64,000 bases of DNA from Methylobacterium sp. Leaf91 (GCF_001422815.1 NZ_LMMP01000045.1:64504-128503); one strand, 5' to 3'. Counted from the first letter of the stretch, positions 1-8,919 are shown. Numbers and translations are program-made. The notes: generated from the sequence alone by a model not told the origin.

Positions 1-93
1 CCCGACGCCGTAGAGCGTGCCGGTGGTGACCTGTCGCGGGATCTCGGTGACGTCCGCTGGCTCGGCGGGGGGAAGCCGCTCGCTCGAATCCAT
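1..93 (-). CDS. cobI: Precorrin-2 C20-methyltransferase, N-terminal fragment
   Basis: Only the first 31 codons are in the window; the rest lies beyond the left edge. The product should methylate precorrin-2 at C20 using S-adenosylmethionine, giving precorrin-3A, the substrate of CobG encoded just upstream. The identification rests on the N-terminal GTLYGVG motif at residues 25-31, typical of CobI/CbiL, and on its place after cobH. Its ATG overlaps the cobH stop in an ATGA, so translation is probably coupled. The fragment is too short to judge integrity. Confidence 0.8.
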   Translation of the reverse strand, partial: MDSSERLPPAEPADVTEIPRQVTTGTLYGVG

Positions 94-725
94 CACTCGA
101 TCTCGTTGGCGAGGGCGTTGATCGCGGAGGCGGTCATGGCGCTGCCGCCGCGCCTTCCATGAACGACGATGAAGGGCACCCGACCGTCGCGGGCGAGGGC
201 CTCCTTCGATTCGGCGGCACCCACGAAGCCGACGGGGATACCGATGACCGCCGCCGGCGGGGCAACGCCTTCATCGAGCAGTTCGAGCAGCCGGAACAGG
301 GCGGTCGGCGCGTTGCCGACGGCGACGATGCTGCCGGGAAGATGCTCGCGCCAGAGTTCCATGGCGGCGGCCGTGCGGGTCGTGTTCAGCTCGGCGGCGA
401 GGCCGGGCACGCGAGGGTCGGTCAGGGTGCAGATCACCCGGTTGTCGGCGGGAAGGCGCGAGCGGGTGACACCGTCGGCGACCATGCGCACATCGCACAG
501 GATCGGTGCTCCGGCTTTGAGCGCGGCCTCGCCGCTGGCGGCGAAATCCTCGGAGGCTTCCACGTCCTTGGGCAGGTCGGTCATGCCGCAGGCATGGATC
601 ATCCGCACGACGACGCGTTCGGCGGTGCCGGAGAAGCGGGCGAGGTCGGCCTCGGCGCGGATCATGGCGAAGGATCGGGCGTAGATCGCCTGTCCGTCGC
701 GCAGATAGTCGAGGCGCGAACTCAT
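93..725 (-). CDS. cobH: Precorrin-8X methylmutase
   Basis: The 210-aa protein matches CobH/CbiC along its length. The enzyme moves the C11 methyl group of precorrin-8X to C12, giving hydrogenobyrinic acid. The catalytic histidine of the family fits H44 in RMIHACGM, and the C-terminal [16 protein letters not shown] and GRRGGSAMT segments are family hallmarks. Length is normal. The ATG overlaps the cobG stop (ATGA) and the gene's stop overlaps the cobI start, so it is an inner cistron of the riboswitch-controlled cob operon. Confidence 0.95.
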   Translation of the reverse strand: MSSRLDYLRDGQAIYARSFAMIRAEADLARFSGTAERVVVRMIHACGMTDLPKDVEASEDFAASGEAALKAGAPILCDVRMVADGVTRSRLPADNRVICTLTDPRVPGLAAELNTTRTAAAMELWREHLPGSIVAVGNAPTALFRLLELLDEGVAPPAAVIGIPVGFVGAAESKEALARDGRVPFIVVHGRRGGSAMTASAINALANEIE

Positions 726-2050
726 GGGGATGTCCTGAAAGCGTGGGCGAGGGTTTCGGGATAGGCTGGATCGGCCCTCCTTACGCGCTCCAGCGCCGCG
801 TCGAAAGTGAGGAGGGTCGCCGGCAATGCATCGGGCCGGCCGTCGAGGACGATGCCATAGAGGCCATCGCGCCCGACCAGGGTGAGCGAAGCGGCGGCAG
901 GATGGGCACAGCCCTTGGCGCAGCCGGAGACATGGGCCGACAGGCCTCGCGCCGAGAAGGCCTCGAAGGCGTCGGCCAGCCGTGCCGCGTCGATAAGCGT
1001 CGTCGTCGAGCCGGAAGTGCAGGCCGGCGCTCCCGGACAGGCGGCAACCGCCCGTCTCGGATCGTCCGGCTCCGTCAAGAAGCCTGCCGCCGCGAGGATG
1101 GGTCGCACCGCCTCCGCCGCCGCCGCGTTGGGGGCAACGAGCAGAAACCCCCTCGTCGGCGAGAGCCGCAGGGGCTCCATGCCGAGAATTTCGGTCGCAT
1201 CGGCGAGGGAGTCCAGGGCGTCCGCCGTGCAGCGGCCGAAGGGCGCGTCGAGCAGGATGCCGACGGGCGAAGCTTCGCTAGGGCGGGACTCGTGCTGCCC
1301 ACGAGCGTTGGTGAGATGTGAGTTCAGGGCAAGTAGGCCAGGGCGCGGTAGCGATGCGCCAGGAGGAGGCGCTGCGGAGCGCAAGCCTAAGCCGAGCGTC
1401 AGGCCGCTCCTATCTAGGGCGGATATATCTCGCATCCGGCGCTCACCGCTCCCGGCGAGCCGACGCAAGGCGGCGGCGAGGACAGAATGCACGCCGTCTG
1501 CCGGGACATGCCACCAAGCCGCGTCGCCTGCGAGTTGCAACACCAAGCCCTCCGCCGTGGCGACGAGATGGCAATCCGGCTGGGCCCCGCCGAGGCAGGC
1601 GCCGCACTCCGCCGCCTCGACGGCGACCAGCGCCTTGGGCGGCAGGCCCGGGATCGCCAACCCGATGGCCTCGATCGCCCCGGCCAGGGTCGGAATGTCG
1701 ATGGCCGTCGCTTCGAGGCCGGCGAGCGGCGCGGTCAGGGTGAGCCGCTGTGGCCCACCGTCGCTACGTACATCGTCTAGCGCGGCCGCGCCGAGGGCCT
1801 CCGCGAGCCCGCAGCGGGTAGCCTCGGTGACGCCCCGGACCTGCAAATTAGCCCGCGCCGTCACGTCGATATGGCCGTTGCCGAAGCGGCGCGCGCCTTC
1901 CGCCACCGCCCGCGCCTGCGCCGGCGTAAGGATGCCCAGTGGTGGATGCACGCGGGCAAGCAGCCCATCCCCTGTCGGCATCGGCCGGGCGAGGCTCGGG
2001 CACCAGCCCCGGCGTGCAGGCTCCGGGGAGACGCGGCGCGGCGCGCTCAT
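722..2050 (-). CDS. cobG: Precorrin-3B synthase (oxygen-dependent ring contraction)
   Basis: A 442-aa member of the nitrite/sulfite reductase family. CobG uses O2 and an Fe-S cluster to hydroxylate precorrin-3A, which marks the aerobic cobalamin pathway. Two ferredoxin-like half-domains are visible, and the C-terminal half has the cluster cysteines in [10 protein letters not shown] and [10 protein letters not shown]. The ATG at 2050 was chosen because it overlaps the cobN stop in ATGA; the frame stays open further upstream but only as a shadow of cobN. The stretch around residues 240-262, joining the halves, looks inserted and is encoded by two small palindromes (separate entry). Confidence 0.92.
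   Translation of the reverse strand: MSAPRRVSPEPARRGWCPSLARPMPTGDGLLARVHPPLGILTPAQARAVAEGARRFGNGHIDVTARANLQVRGVTEATRCGLAEALGAAALDDVRSDGGPQRLTLTAPLAGLEATAIDIPTLAGAIEAIGLAIPGLPPKALVAVEAAECGACLGGAQPDCHLVATAEGLVLQLAGDAAWWHVPADGVHSVLAAALRRLAGSGERRMRDISALDRSGLTLGLGLRSAAPPPGASLPRPGLLALNSHLTNARGQHESRPSEASPVGILLDAPFGRCTADALDSLADATEILGMEPLRLSPTRGFLLVAPNAAAAEAVRPILAAAGFLTEPDDPRRAVAACPGAPACTSGSTTTLIDAARLADAFEAFSARGLSAHVSGCAKGCAHPAAASLTLVGRDGLYGIVLDGRPDALPATLLTFDAALERVRRADPAYPETLAHAFRTSP
1267..1305. repeat. Two adjacent palindromes inside cobG
   Basis: A perfect 12-nt palindrome (GCGAAGCTTCGC, 1267-1278) is followed after 10 nt by a 6-bp stem with a 5-nt loop (CTCGTG at 1289-1294, CACGAG at 1300-1305). 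They encode the linker between the two CobG half-domains. A small in-frame repeat insertion is possible, but no long terminal inverted repeat is seen, so the claim is weaker than for the cobN element. Confidence 0.4.
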
Positions 2051-5000
2051 TCGGCCGCCTCCGACATCAGCTCGTCGGCCGCCATGGCGTTGCGGCGGGT
2101 GGTCCAGAGGCCGCGCCGGCGCGCTTCGTCGAACCGTTCGAGGATGGCGCGGGCGGCATCGGGATTGGCCGCGCGCAGGGCATCGAACGTATCGAGATCG
2201 GCGATCATAGCCCCGTAGAGCCGGTCGAGATCGGCGTCCGAGATGGCGTCCGTGGCGGCGGCGAGGACGAAGACCGCATCGATCCCTTGTGCCAGTTCCT
2301 GGGCACCGCGATAGCCGTGGCGCAGCTGCGCCGCGATCCAGCGCGGGTTCGCGAGTTTGGCACGGATGAGGCGCGCCGCATCCTCGCGGGCGGTGCGTGC
2401 CTTGGGCTTTTCCGGGTCGGCAACGTCGAGGCTGTAGAGTGCCGGAGCGCGCCCGCCGAGCGCGGCGGCGGCGGAGAACCCCCCCATGGCATCGGCCGCG
2501 GCGTCGCCGTCGAGGAGGTCCCGTTCGGCGACATCGAAGGCGTGGACATAGGCGTCGGCCTGCGCGACGCGGGTGGCGAAGCCCGTATCGGCCATGTCCT
2601 CGGTCCCGCCATAGGCGTGCGAGGTGGCGTCGAGATAGGCTTGGCCCAGATCGGCGCGGCTTTGCCAAGCCCCGTCGAGGGCGAGTTCGCCGGCGCCCGC
2701 GCCGTAGCGGCCGGGTGCTGCGCCGTAGACACGGGCGGGAGCCTCGCCCCGGCGGCGCGCGGCGGCAAGGGGGTTCTCGTCGTCCTCCTCGTCGCGCTCG
2801 GCGACGGCAGATGCCGCGCGGGCGAGGAGGGAGAGGGTTTCGGGAAAGGTGTCGCGAAACGCGCCCGAGATACGCAGGGTCACGTCGATGCGCGGCCGGT
2901 CGAGGAGGGCGAGCGGCATCACCTCGAATCCGGTGACGCGGGTCGAGGCATGGTCCCAGGTCGGGCGCACGCCCATGAGCGCGAGAGCATGCGCCACGTC
3001 CTCGCCGCCGGTGCGGAGGGTCGGAGAGGCCCAGAGATCCATGACGATGCGGGCCGGGTAGTCGCCCTCGTCCTGCAGGTAGCGCCGCACCACCGCGTCG
3101 GCGGCTTTCGAGCCGAGCAGCGTGGCGGCCCGCGTCGGCAGGCTGCGCGGATCCAGCGTGGTGAGGTTGCGCCCCGTGGGCATCACGTCGGTCCGCCCGC
3201 GAGAGGGCGAACCGGCGGGGCCTGGGGGAACGAAGCGTCCGTCGAGGGCCGCGAGCAGTCCCTCGCGCTCGGCGGCCGCGCAGGCTCTCACAGGGGCCGG
3301 CGCGTCGTCCGGTGCCGATCCGAACACGTGGAGCCCGTCGCGGGTGGTCACCTCACCGAGATCGCACAGATGCGCGTCGAGGGCGGTGAGCGCGTCGGCC
3401 ATGGAAGTGTCGGCGTCGATCCCGGCGCCCGAGAGAAGGCCGGCATCGGCCGCATCGTCGAGGATCGCGCGGGCGATGATGTCTGCCCGTCGCGGATCGA
3501 GCACGCTGGCCGAGGAATATTCCTCCACGAGTTCACGTAGCCGTGCAGCCTCCGGAGTCAGGCCGGCGCATTCGGTCTGGGGCGTGAGGTGGCCAAGGGC
3601 GATGCCGCCGAGCCGGCGTTTCACGGGGGCCGCCTCGCCGGGATCGTCGACGATGAAGGGGTAGATCACGGGCAGATGCCCGATCGCCCGCGCCGGCCAG
3701 CAGGCCGGCGACAAGGCCACCGCCTTGCCCGGCAGCCATTCGGTGGTGCCGTGGGTGCCGAGATGGATCAGGGCGTCGAACCCTTCCCGCAATCCGAGAT
3801 GGAAGGCGAGATAGGCATGGGTCGGCGGCTCGTCGGGGTCGTGATAGCCCGCCTTGCGATCCGCCGCCCGGCCACGGTCGGGCTGAAGGAAGACGGCGAG
3901 GCGTCCTCTCGTCCAACCAATGACCTCATCCTGAGGTGCCGCATCAGCGGCCTCGAAGGTGGCTTCCAGATCTCTCTGAGGCAGCTGGAAGCCTCCTTCG
4001 AGGCCGGCGCTGCGCTCCGGCACCTCAGGATGAGGTCGTGGGGGGGAAGCAGTAGTGGCCACGACCATCGGGAATCGGAACGCCCCGTCAGTGCAGACCG
4101 GGTCGGCTTCCGGCTCGCCCCACCGTCGATCGAGCGTGCCGCGCTCGTCCGGTGACAGTGTGGTGAGCCAGTCGCGATAGGCCGCGAGCGATACCGCGAA
4201 GGTCGGAGCTTCCTTCGTGAGCGCGTGCATCAGAGCGTCCGGCTCCGGCAGGTGGCCCACCGCATAGCCGGCCTGCCGCAGCGTCTCCGCGATGGTCCCC
4301 GCACTCGCCGGCGTGTCGAGCCCCACGGCGAAGCCGGCCCGGCCGCCTCTGGCAGGGTAGTCGGACAGGACCAGAGCGAGGCGACGCGTTGCGCGCGGTC
4401 GGTGTTTCAGCGCCACCCAGGCGGAGGCGCGGTCGGCCAGGGCCGCGATGCCGGCCGGGAAGGGAACGGCGCGGCGCTCGCTGAACCCGTCGATCTCCGG
4501 CCCGTCCTCCTTGAACGAAATCGGGAAACCGGAGAGCCGTCCGTCGAATTCGGGAAGCGCCACCTGCATGGCGAGGTCGGCGGCGTTCATCCCCCGCGCC
4601 GAGGCCTCCCAGGCCTCCCGTGAGGCCCCGATCGTGTAGGCCTGCAGAATGGGCGCGTCGGCGCCATCGAGGACGAATCCGGCATCCTCCCGCGCGGAGA
4701 AGGCCGTCGCCGCGATGACGATGTCCGGGCTGCGCGCGGCCAGAGCCTCCCGCACGGTATCGAGGGCGAGCGCGTCCTTGAGGCTTGCGACCGCGAGGGT
4801 GGCGGCTCCGATGCCGCGCTCACCGAGGGCCGCGATGAGGTCGGCCACCGGCCGGGTGTCGCCGCCGAGCACGGCCGAGCGATAGACCAGGATCAGGGCG
4901 AGGGGGCGGTTCTGCCCGGCTGCGGCGAGGGCGGTCTCGTGTGCGACCGGTCCGCAACCCGGACACCAGGCGAAGCCGCGCGGCAGGGCGACCGGCGGCA

Positions 5001-5529
5001 GCGCTTCGATCGCATACCCAATCTCGCCGGAGAGACGCCGGATCATTCTACGCAGGTTTTCGGCTCCGCCCGCGCGGCAATAGCCCTCGAGTGTCTCCAC
5101 CAGTTCGGGAGCCACCGTCGAGAAGGCAGTGAGGCGGGGATCGGGCTTGTCGCAGCCCGGAATGACGGCGAGCTTCACGCCGTTCGCGCGAGCCGCGGCG
5201 GCGGCGCGCTCGATGCCGTAGCGCCAGTAATCGAGGCCACCGAGGCAGCGGATGACCACGAATTTCGACCGCGCGATCACGTTGTCCACGTAGAGATCGA
5301 CGGACATCGGATGGCGCAGCCGCGCCAGTTTGGCGAGGCGGAGCGTCGGGACGTCGACTGCCGACGGGTCCCGTGCCGCCGCCTCCCGCTCGGCCGCATG
5401 CGCGCCGGCCATGCCGGAGAGGTCGGAATCGGTGAAGGACAGGAACACGATGTCGCCGGGCGCCTGGCCCAGATCGATGGCGGCTTCGCCCTCGTCGAGG
5501 GAGACCGTGTCGATTCGGATCAGATGCAT
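2047..5529 (-). CDS. cobN: Aerobic cobaltochelatase subunit CobN
   Basis: The 1160-aa protein is the large, porphyrin-binding subunit of the ATP-dependent cobaltochelatase that puts Co2+ into hydrogenobyrinic acid a,c-diamide; it works with CobS and CobT, which are not in this window. CobN/magnesium-chelatase-H motifs include GGLDYWRYG, FAWCPGCG, a LIHLGTHGTTEWLPGK block and a C-terminal HGYRGAQE. Residues about 498-536 are encoded by a 116-bp palindromic repeat that interrupts the conserved segment before the QPDRG strand, yet the frame stays open. The start overlaps nothing; the DUF4349 gene ends 13 bp upstream. Confidence 0.95.
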   Translation of the reverse strand: MHLIRIDTVSLDEGEAAIDLGQAPGDIVFLSFTDSDLSGMAGAHAAEREAAARDPSAVDVPTLRLAKLARLRHPMSVDLYVDNVIARSKFVVIRCLGGLDYWRYGIERAAAAARANGVKLAVIPGCDKPDPRLTAFSTVAPELVETLEGYCRAGGAENLRRMIRRLSGEIGYAIEALPPVALPRGFAWCPGCGPVAHETALAAAGQNRPLALILVYRSAVLGGDTRPVADLIAALGERGIGAATLAVASLKDALALDTVREALAARSPDIVIAATAFSAREDAGFVLDGADAPILQAYTIGASREAWEASARGMNAADLAMQVALPEFDGRLSGFPISFKEDGPEIDGFSERRAVPFPAGIAALADRASAWVALKHRPRATRRLALVLSDYPARGGRAGFAVGLDTPASAGTIAETLRQAGYAVGHLPEPDALMHALTKEAPTFAVSLAAYRDWLTTLSPDERGTLDRRWGEPEADPVCTDGAFRFPMVVATTASPPRPHPEVPERSAGLEGGFQLPQRDLEATFEAADAAPQDEVIGWTRGRLAVFLQPDRGRAADRKAGYHDPDEPPTHAYLAFHLGLREGFDALIHLGTHGTTEWLPGKAVALSPACWPARAIGHLPVIYPFIVDDPGEAAPVKRRLGGIALGHLTPQTECAGLTPEAARLRELVEEYSSASVLDPRRADIIARAILDDAADAGLLSGAGIDADTSMADALTALDAHLCDLGEVTTRDGLHVFGSAPDDAPAPVRACAAAEREGLLAALDGRFVPPGPAGSPSRGRTDVMPTGRNLTTLDPRSLPTRAATLLGSKAADAVVRRYLQDEGDYPARIVMDLWASPTLRTGGEDVAHALALMGVRPTWDHASTRVTGFEVMPLALLDRPRIDVTLRISGAFRDTFPETLSLLARAASAVAERDEEDDENPLAAARRRGEAPARVYGAAPGRYGAGAGELALDGAWQSRADLGQAYLDATSHAYGGTEDMADTGFATRVAQADAYVHAFDVAERDLLDGDAAADAMGGFSAAAALGGRAPALYSLDVADPEKPKARTAREDAARLIRAKLANPRWIAAQLRHGYRGAQELAQGIDAVFVLAAATDAISDADLDRLYGAMIADLDTFDALRAANPDAARAILERFDEARRRGLWTTRRNAMAADELMSEAAE
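3922..4037. repeat. 116-bp palindromic element embedded in cobN
   Basis: The ends are perfect 20-bp inverted repeats (GACCTCATCCTGAGGTGCCG at 3922-3941 and its complement at 4018-4037). The inner arms also pair imperfectly, with CGGCCTCGAAGG and GGCTTCCAG on both sides, so the whole unit can fold into one long hairpin. From memory, similar hairpin sequences are common between genes in Rhizobiales; here the element is translated as part of CobN. No transposase is associated, so it is a non-autonomous or hairpin-type repeat. Confidence 0.88.
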
Positions 5530-5542
5530 GGGCGGCGCGCCG

Positions 5543-6475
5543 TCATGGCTGTGCCCTGGAGGACGTCCGCTCGGTCACGGCGCTTTGGCGGCCGCGCCGG
5601 CGCCACAGCGCGCGAAGGAGAAGCACACCGATCAGCACCAGCGGTAACCATGGCAAGCCGGCGACGACGAAGCGCAAGGCCGATCCAGCGCTCGCGCCGA
5701 AGGTCTGGCCTGCCTGGGCCCAGGCTTCCTCCACGGGGGCGAGAGGCCCGGCCCTCGCCTCGTCGGAGCGCAGGGCGATGGAGACGAGCTCCGTGTCGAC
5801 GCGCTGGTTCAGGCCGCGCTGCTTGGCATCGGCTTCCTCGATCTGCGACTGAACCTGCGCCAATTCCTGCGCGATGCGGATCAGATCCTCCACGCGCGGG
5901 TCGGGCCGTGCAGCGATCGCGTCGAGCCGGGCGCGATAGGCGGTGAGCTGGGCCAAGCGCCGGCCGCCATCCTCGATGGCGTCCGTCAGGTCGTCGGCAC
6001 GCGTCGACTGGCTCCGGAGCACGACGTCACCCGCCGCCTCGCCGGGGAGGGGCGCCGTGACGAAGGCCATGAAGGGCGCGACGGATTCATGCGGCAGTCG
6101 GACCTGAACCTGCGCCTGCGGACGACCCGCAGGCCTGCGGCCATCGTCGATGGACGCAGCGACGAGAACGCATTTCAGAGCCGCCTCGTTCAGGCAGCGG
6201 TCGCGCGCCGCCTCGAAATGCGCGTTCACCCGCTGGGGCGGTAACCCGATGGTCAGGTCGTGGGTATAGGCGAGCTTCGCATCGCTCGTCTGGCCCAGTG
6301 GGCGGGCCACCGGAGCGAGGCGTGCCATCGTCCGGCTGTCCGAAGCCTGAAACTCCGGTTTGGGTGGGCGTGAATCCGAGCAGCCACCGATCGCCGCGAG
6401 AGCCGCCAGGCCGGACGCGGCTACGAGGCCGCGGCACACGAGAGCCAGGATCCGTCGGGCGGTCAACGCGCTCAC
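5543..6475 (-). CDS. DUF4349-type lipoprotein with C-terminal membrane segment
   Basis: 310 aa. The N-terminus is a lipoprotein signal with a lipobox-like IGGC ending near residue 32. A DUF4349-like domain follows, with the typical coiled-coil region (two short helical stretches around RIAQELAQVQSQIEEADAKQ). A C-terminal membrane helix (WLPLVLIGVLLL) and a basic tail end the protein. Function is unknown. The GTG start overlaps the cobW stop (GTGA), so it is an integral cistron between cobW and cobN, not a usual cobalamin gene. A link to cobalt or corrinoid handling at the envelope is inference only. Confidence 0.8.
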   Translation of the reverse strand: MSALTARRILALVCRGLVAASGLAALAAIGGCSDSRPPKPEFQASDSRTMARLAPVARPLGQTSDAKLAYTHDLTIGLPPQRVNAHFEAARDRCLNEAALKCVLVAASIDDGRRPAGRPQAQVQVRLPHESVAPFMAFVTAPLPGEAAGDVVLRSQSTRADDLTDAIEDGGRRLAQLTAYRARLDAIAARPDPRVEDLIRIAQELAQVQSQIEEADAKQRGLNQRVDTELVSIALRSDEARAGPLAPVEEAWAQAGQTFGASAGSALRFVVAGLPWLPLVLIGVLLLRALWRRRGRQSAVTERTSSRAQP

Positions 6476-7506
6476 CCCGCCAGGGCGGCCGCCACCGCCC
6501 CCTGGTCGAAACCCTTCAGCCCGATGACCACGAGCCGGCCGTCGCGGTTCTCGCTCGCCCGCCAGGGGCGGTCGTAATGATGGGCGATACGGGCACCGAC
6601 GCCCTGGACCACGAGGCGCATCGGCTTGCCGGTGACCTCGGCGAAGCCCTTGATCCGCAGGACGCCGCTGGTCTCGGCGGCGCGGGCGACGCGGGAGGCC
6701 AGATCCTCGGCGCTCGCCGTGGCAGGCACGGCAATGGCCACGGAGTCGAAATCGTCGTGATCGTGGTCCTCGCCCTCGCCGTGATGGGAGGGGCGGGCGT
6801 CGAGATCGTCCTCGGCGGCGGCACCGAGACCGAGGATCACGCGCGGATCGAGGTGGCCATGCTCGGCCTCGACCATCTTCACCGCGCGCGGCAGCTGGCG
6901 CTCCACCTCGGCGCGGACCTTGGCCTTTCCGGCCTCGTCGAGGAGGTCGGCCTTGTTCATGACCACAAGATCGGCGCAGAGGAGCTGGTCCTCGAACACC
7001 TCTTCCAGCGGGTTGTCGTGATCGACGCTGGCATCGTCGGCGCGCTGTGCGGCGAGGGCCGCCGGATCGTCGGCGAAGAAGCCGGCCGCCACGGCCGGTC
7101 CGTCGATCACCGCGATGACCCCGTCCACGGTCACCCGCGAGCGGATCGCCGGCCAGTGGAAGGCCTGGACCAGGGGCTTCGGCAGAGCGAGGCCGGACGT
7201 CTCGATGAGGATGTGCTCCGGCGGGTCGGGCCGGTCGAGCAGCTTGTTCAGGGCCGGTACGAAGTCGTCGGCCACGGTGCAGCAGATGCAGCCATTGGCC
7301 AGTTCCACGATGTCCTCGTCCTGGCAGCCCTCGATGCCGCAGGCGGCCAGGAACGATCCGTCGAAGCCGATATCGCCGAACTCGTTGACGATGATGGCGA
7401 GCCGACGACCGCCGGCATTCTCCACGAGGTGACGCACGAGGGTCGTCTTGCCGGCTCCGAGGAAGCCGGTGACGATGGTGCAGGGGATCTTCTCGACGAT
7501 GCTCAT
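6472..7506 (-). CDS. cobW: CobW-family GTP-dependent metal chaperone
   Basis: 344 aa in the G3E GTPase family. Visible features are the Walker A GFLGAGKTT near the N-terminus, the metal-binding CxCC motif (NGCICCTV), the NKAD guanine-specificity motif (VMNKADLLDE) and a histidine-rich linker (HHGEGEDHDHDD) before the C-terminal CobW_C domain. CobW proteins are thought to deliver cobalt to the cobaltochelatase, which fits the position upstream of cobN. The ATG at 7506 starts MSIVEKIPC and overlaps the stop of the DUF1636 gene; a longer frame upstream lies inside that gene. Confidence 0.94.
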   Translation of the reverse strand: MSIVEKIPCTIVTGFLGAGKTTLVRHLVENAGGRRLAIIVNEFGDIGFDGSFLAACGIEGCQDEDIVELANGCICCTVADDFVPALNKLLDRPDPPEHILIETSGLALPKPLVQAFHWPAIRSRVTVDGVIAVIDGPAVAAGFFADDPAALAAQRADDASVDHDNPLEEVFEDQLLCADLVVMNKADLLDEAGKAKVRAEVERQLPRAVKMVEAEHGHLDPRVILGLGAAAEDDLDARPSHHGEGEDHDHDDFDSVAIAVPATASAEDLASRVARAAETSGVLRIKGFAEVTGKPMRLVVQGVGARIAHHYDRPWRASENRDGRLVVIGLKGFDQGAVAAALAG

Positions 7507-7925
7507 TCGGCGGCGTCCGGAATTCTGTCCGCGCGGGGCGGAGGAAACGGGGGAATGCGGGCGACGACGCCTTTGCGGAACGCCTCCGGCCGCGCCTTCC
7601 AGGGCACGATGCCGTCGGGCGTCTCCGCGTACAGGCCGATGCCCGCGAGGATGGTTCTGGCGGATTCGACCGGGTCGAGATCGCCGTAGACGTAGGTCCA
7701 GCGGCCTTCGGAAGCCACGGCGACGGTGCAGGGGCGCTTGCAGACGGAGAGGCACTCCACGCTTTCGACCGCGATGCCCTCGATGGCGGCTTCCGTCACC
7801 GCATCGCGCAGCGCCGAGACGAGGCGGGCCCCGGAGCGGGGCTCGGACGTGTCGCCGGCCGTGCGACAGGTGGCGCAGACATAGAGTACGACCGGGCTGC
7901 CGGCCTGGATGTCCTCGTCAGGCAT
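7503..7925 (-). CDS. DUF1636 small five-cysteine protein
   Basis: 140 aa from the ATG at 7925 (MPDEDIQAG). It has a ferredoxin-like cysteine pattern: C17-x2-C20, then C58-x3-C62-x3-C66 (CLSVCKRPC). DUF1636 proteins often neighbour cobalamin genes and may bind a 2Fe-2S cluster or a metal; the exact role is not known. The start lies 8 nt inside the end of cbtA, and the stop overlaps the cobW start, so it is tightly embedded between cobalt import and cobalt delivery genes. A longer reading from 7979 is possible but lies wholly inside cbtA. Confidence 0.85.
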   Translation of the reverse strand: MPDEDIQAGSPVVLYVCATCRTAGDTSEPRSGARLVSALRDAVTEAAIEGIAVESVECLSVCKRPCTVAVASEGRWTYVYGDLDPVESARTILAGIGLYAETPDGIVPWKARPEAFRKGVVARIPPFPPPRADRIPDAAE

Positions 7926-8712
7926 GGGACGTCGCCGGGCTCTTGCGCCCGACGCTGTTCCAGGCCCAGCCGAAGGCAAGGCCGATCACCGCCCAGAACA
8001 CGAAGGCGATGCCGAGCGACCGAGCGGCGAATTGGGCCGCGTAGCCCGGGGGCAGGGCGGAGGCGGTGTGGCTCGTCTCCGGCGCTCCGGCCAGATGTGG
8101 CGCGACGAGAAGCACGAGCCCTCCAGCGATGGCGATGGAGGAGCGGCGGATCGCGATGAGGTAAAGCCCCATGGCGGTGGCGGCCGCGGTCATGATCCAC
8201 CAGAACTGGCGTTCGGCGAGCGGGGCCGCCTCCATGCCGGGTAGTTCAGGCGGCAGGCCGAGGGCCGGGGCGAGGGCCACGGCGAGGAACCCCGCGATGG
8301 CGAATCGCAGGCCGGTTTCCGGGCTCGGCTCGCGCCCACAGGCAATGAGAGCCGCGCCCAGCAACAGGGCGTAGCCGACGCCGCCGACCAGGGTCGCGAG
8401 GGCGGTGAAGACCATCCGGGGCAGGCCGGGGCCGGGCTGCCAGGCCGGAGCGACCTCGCCGCCTTCGACACCGTCCGTCTTGCCGCCATGGTCCTTGCCA
8501 CCATGGTCGTGGCCCGAATGGACGGGCACGATGAGGGAGGCCGGGGAGGCGCCGCGCGGCATCCATAGCGCGGCCGGCGCCGTGGCTTCGCCGCTCTCGT
8601 AACGCTCGGCCGCGATGATCAGCGGCGAGGTGAGGGCGAGCTGCAAGCCCGTGGCGACGACAGCCGCCAGGAAGCCGGCGACCAGGGCCGCCGACACGAG
8701 TCGGATCATCAT
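7918..8712 (-). CDS. cbtA: Predicted cobalt transporter subunit CbtA
   Basis: 264 aa with several membrane helices starting at LVSAALVAGFLAAVVATG. A histidine-rich extramembrane loop (HSGHDHGGKDHGGK) follows the first helix and probably captures metal. CbtA is a predicted B12-regulated cobalt permease that pairs with the small CbtB, encoded 30 bp upstream. The MM start is at 8712, with a second ATG one codon later. Transport of cobalt is the family assignment; nothing here shows direction or specificity. Confidence 0.9.
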   Translation of the reverse strand: MMIRLVSAALVAGFLAAVVATGLQLALTSPLIIAAERYESGEATAPAALWMPRGASPASLIVPVHSGHDHGGKDHGGKTDGVEGGEVAPAWQPGPGLPRMVFTALATLVGGVGYALLLGAALIACGREPSPETGLRFAIAGFLAVALAPALGLPPELPGMEAAPLAERQFWWIMTAAATAMGLYLIAIRRSSIAIAGGLVLLVAPHLAGAPETSHTASALPPGYAAQFAARSLGIAFVFWAVIGLAFGWAWNSVGRKSPATSHA

Positions 8713-8742
8713 GGAATCAGGTCCTGACTGAGCGCGAGGCGG

Positions 8743-8919
8743 TCAGTGGCAGGGGAAATTCTGGGCGTGCCGGAAATCGTGGGCCGCGTTGTGCAGCGCC
8801 ATCGCCGGGGCGAAGCCGGCCATGAAGACGAGCCCGAGGCCGAGGAAAGCGGCCATGAGCACCGCGCCGAGACGCTCGTTGCTGCGGGTGCCGGTGAGGA
8901 CGAGGGTGTTCGTGGTCAT
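8743..8919 (-). CDS. cbtB: CbtB small cobalt-transporter subunit
   Basis: 58 aa with one membrane helix (LGAVLMAAFLGLGLVFMAGF) and a C-terminal cluster of histidines and a terminal cysteine (HNAAHDFRHAQNFPCH), the CbtB signature. The ATG at 8919 is preceded by GGAGACC at good spacing. It is the first cistron after the B12 riboswitch, whose 3' end lies about 60 bp upstream, so it should be directly repressed by adenosylcobalamin. Confidence 0.9.
   Translation of the reverse strand: MTTNTLVLTGTRSNERLGAVLMAAFLGLGLVFMAGFAPAMALHNAAHDFRHAQNFPCH

Noticed and set aside
2051-2668. Upstream extension of cobG
   Set aside because: The frame is open but is an Arg-rich shadow of cobN; the ATG at 2050 overlaps the cobN stop and gives the normal CobG N-terminus.
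1939-3540. Long plus-strand open frame opposite cobN
   Set aside because: It mirrors cobN on the other strand, has Arg/Gly/His-rich composition without any domain, and results from high GC. The same holds for the long frames opposite cobQ, dctA, the aminotransferase, the iron permease, and the O-antigen-ligase-like gene.
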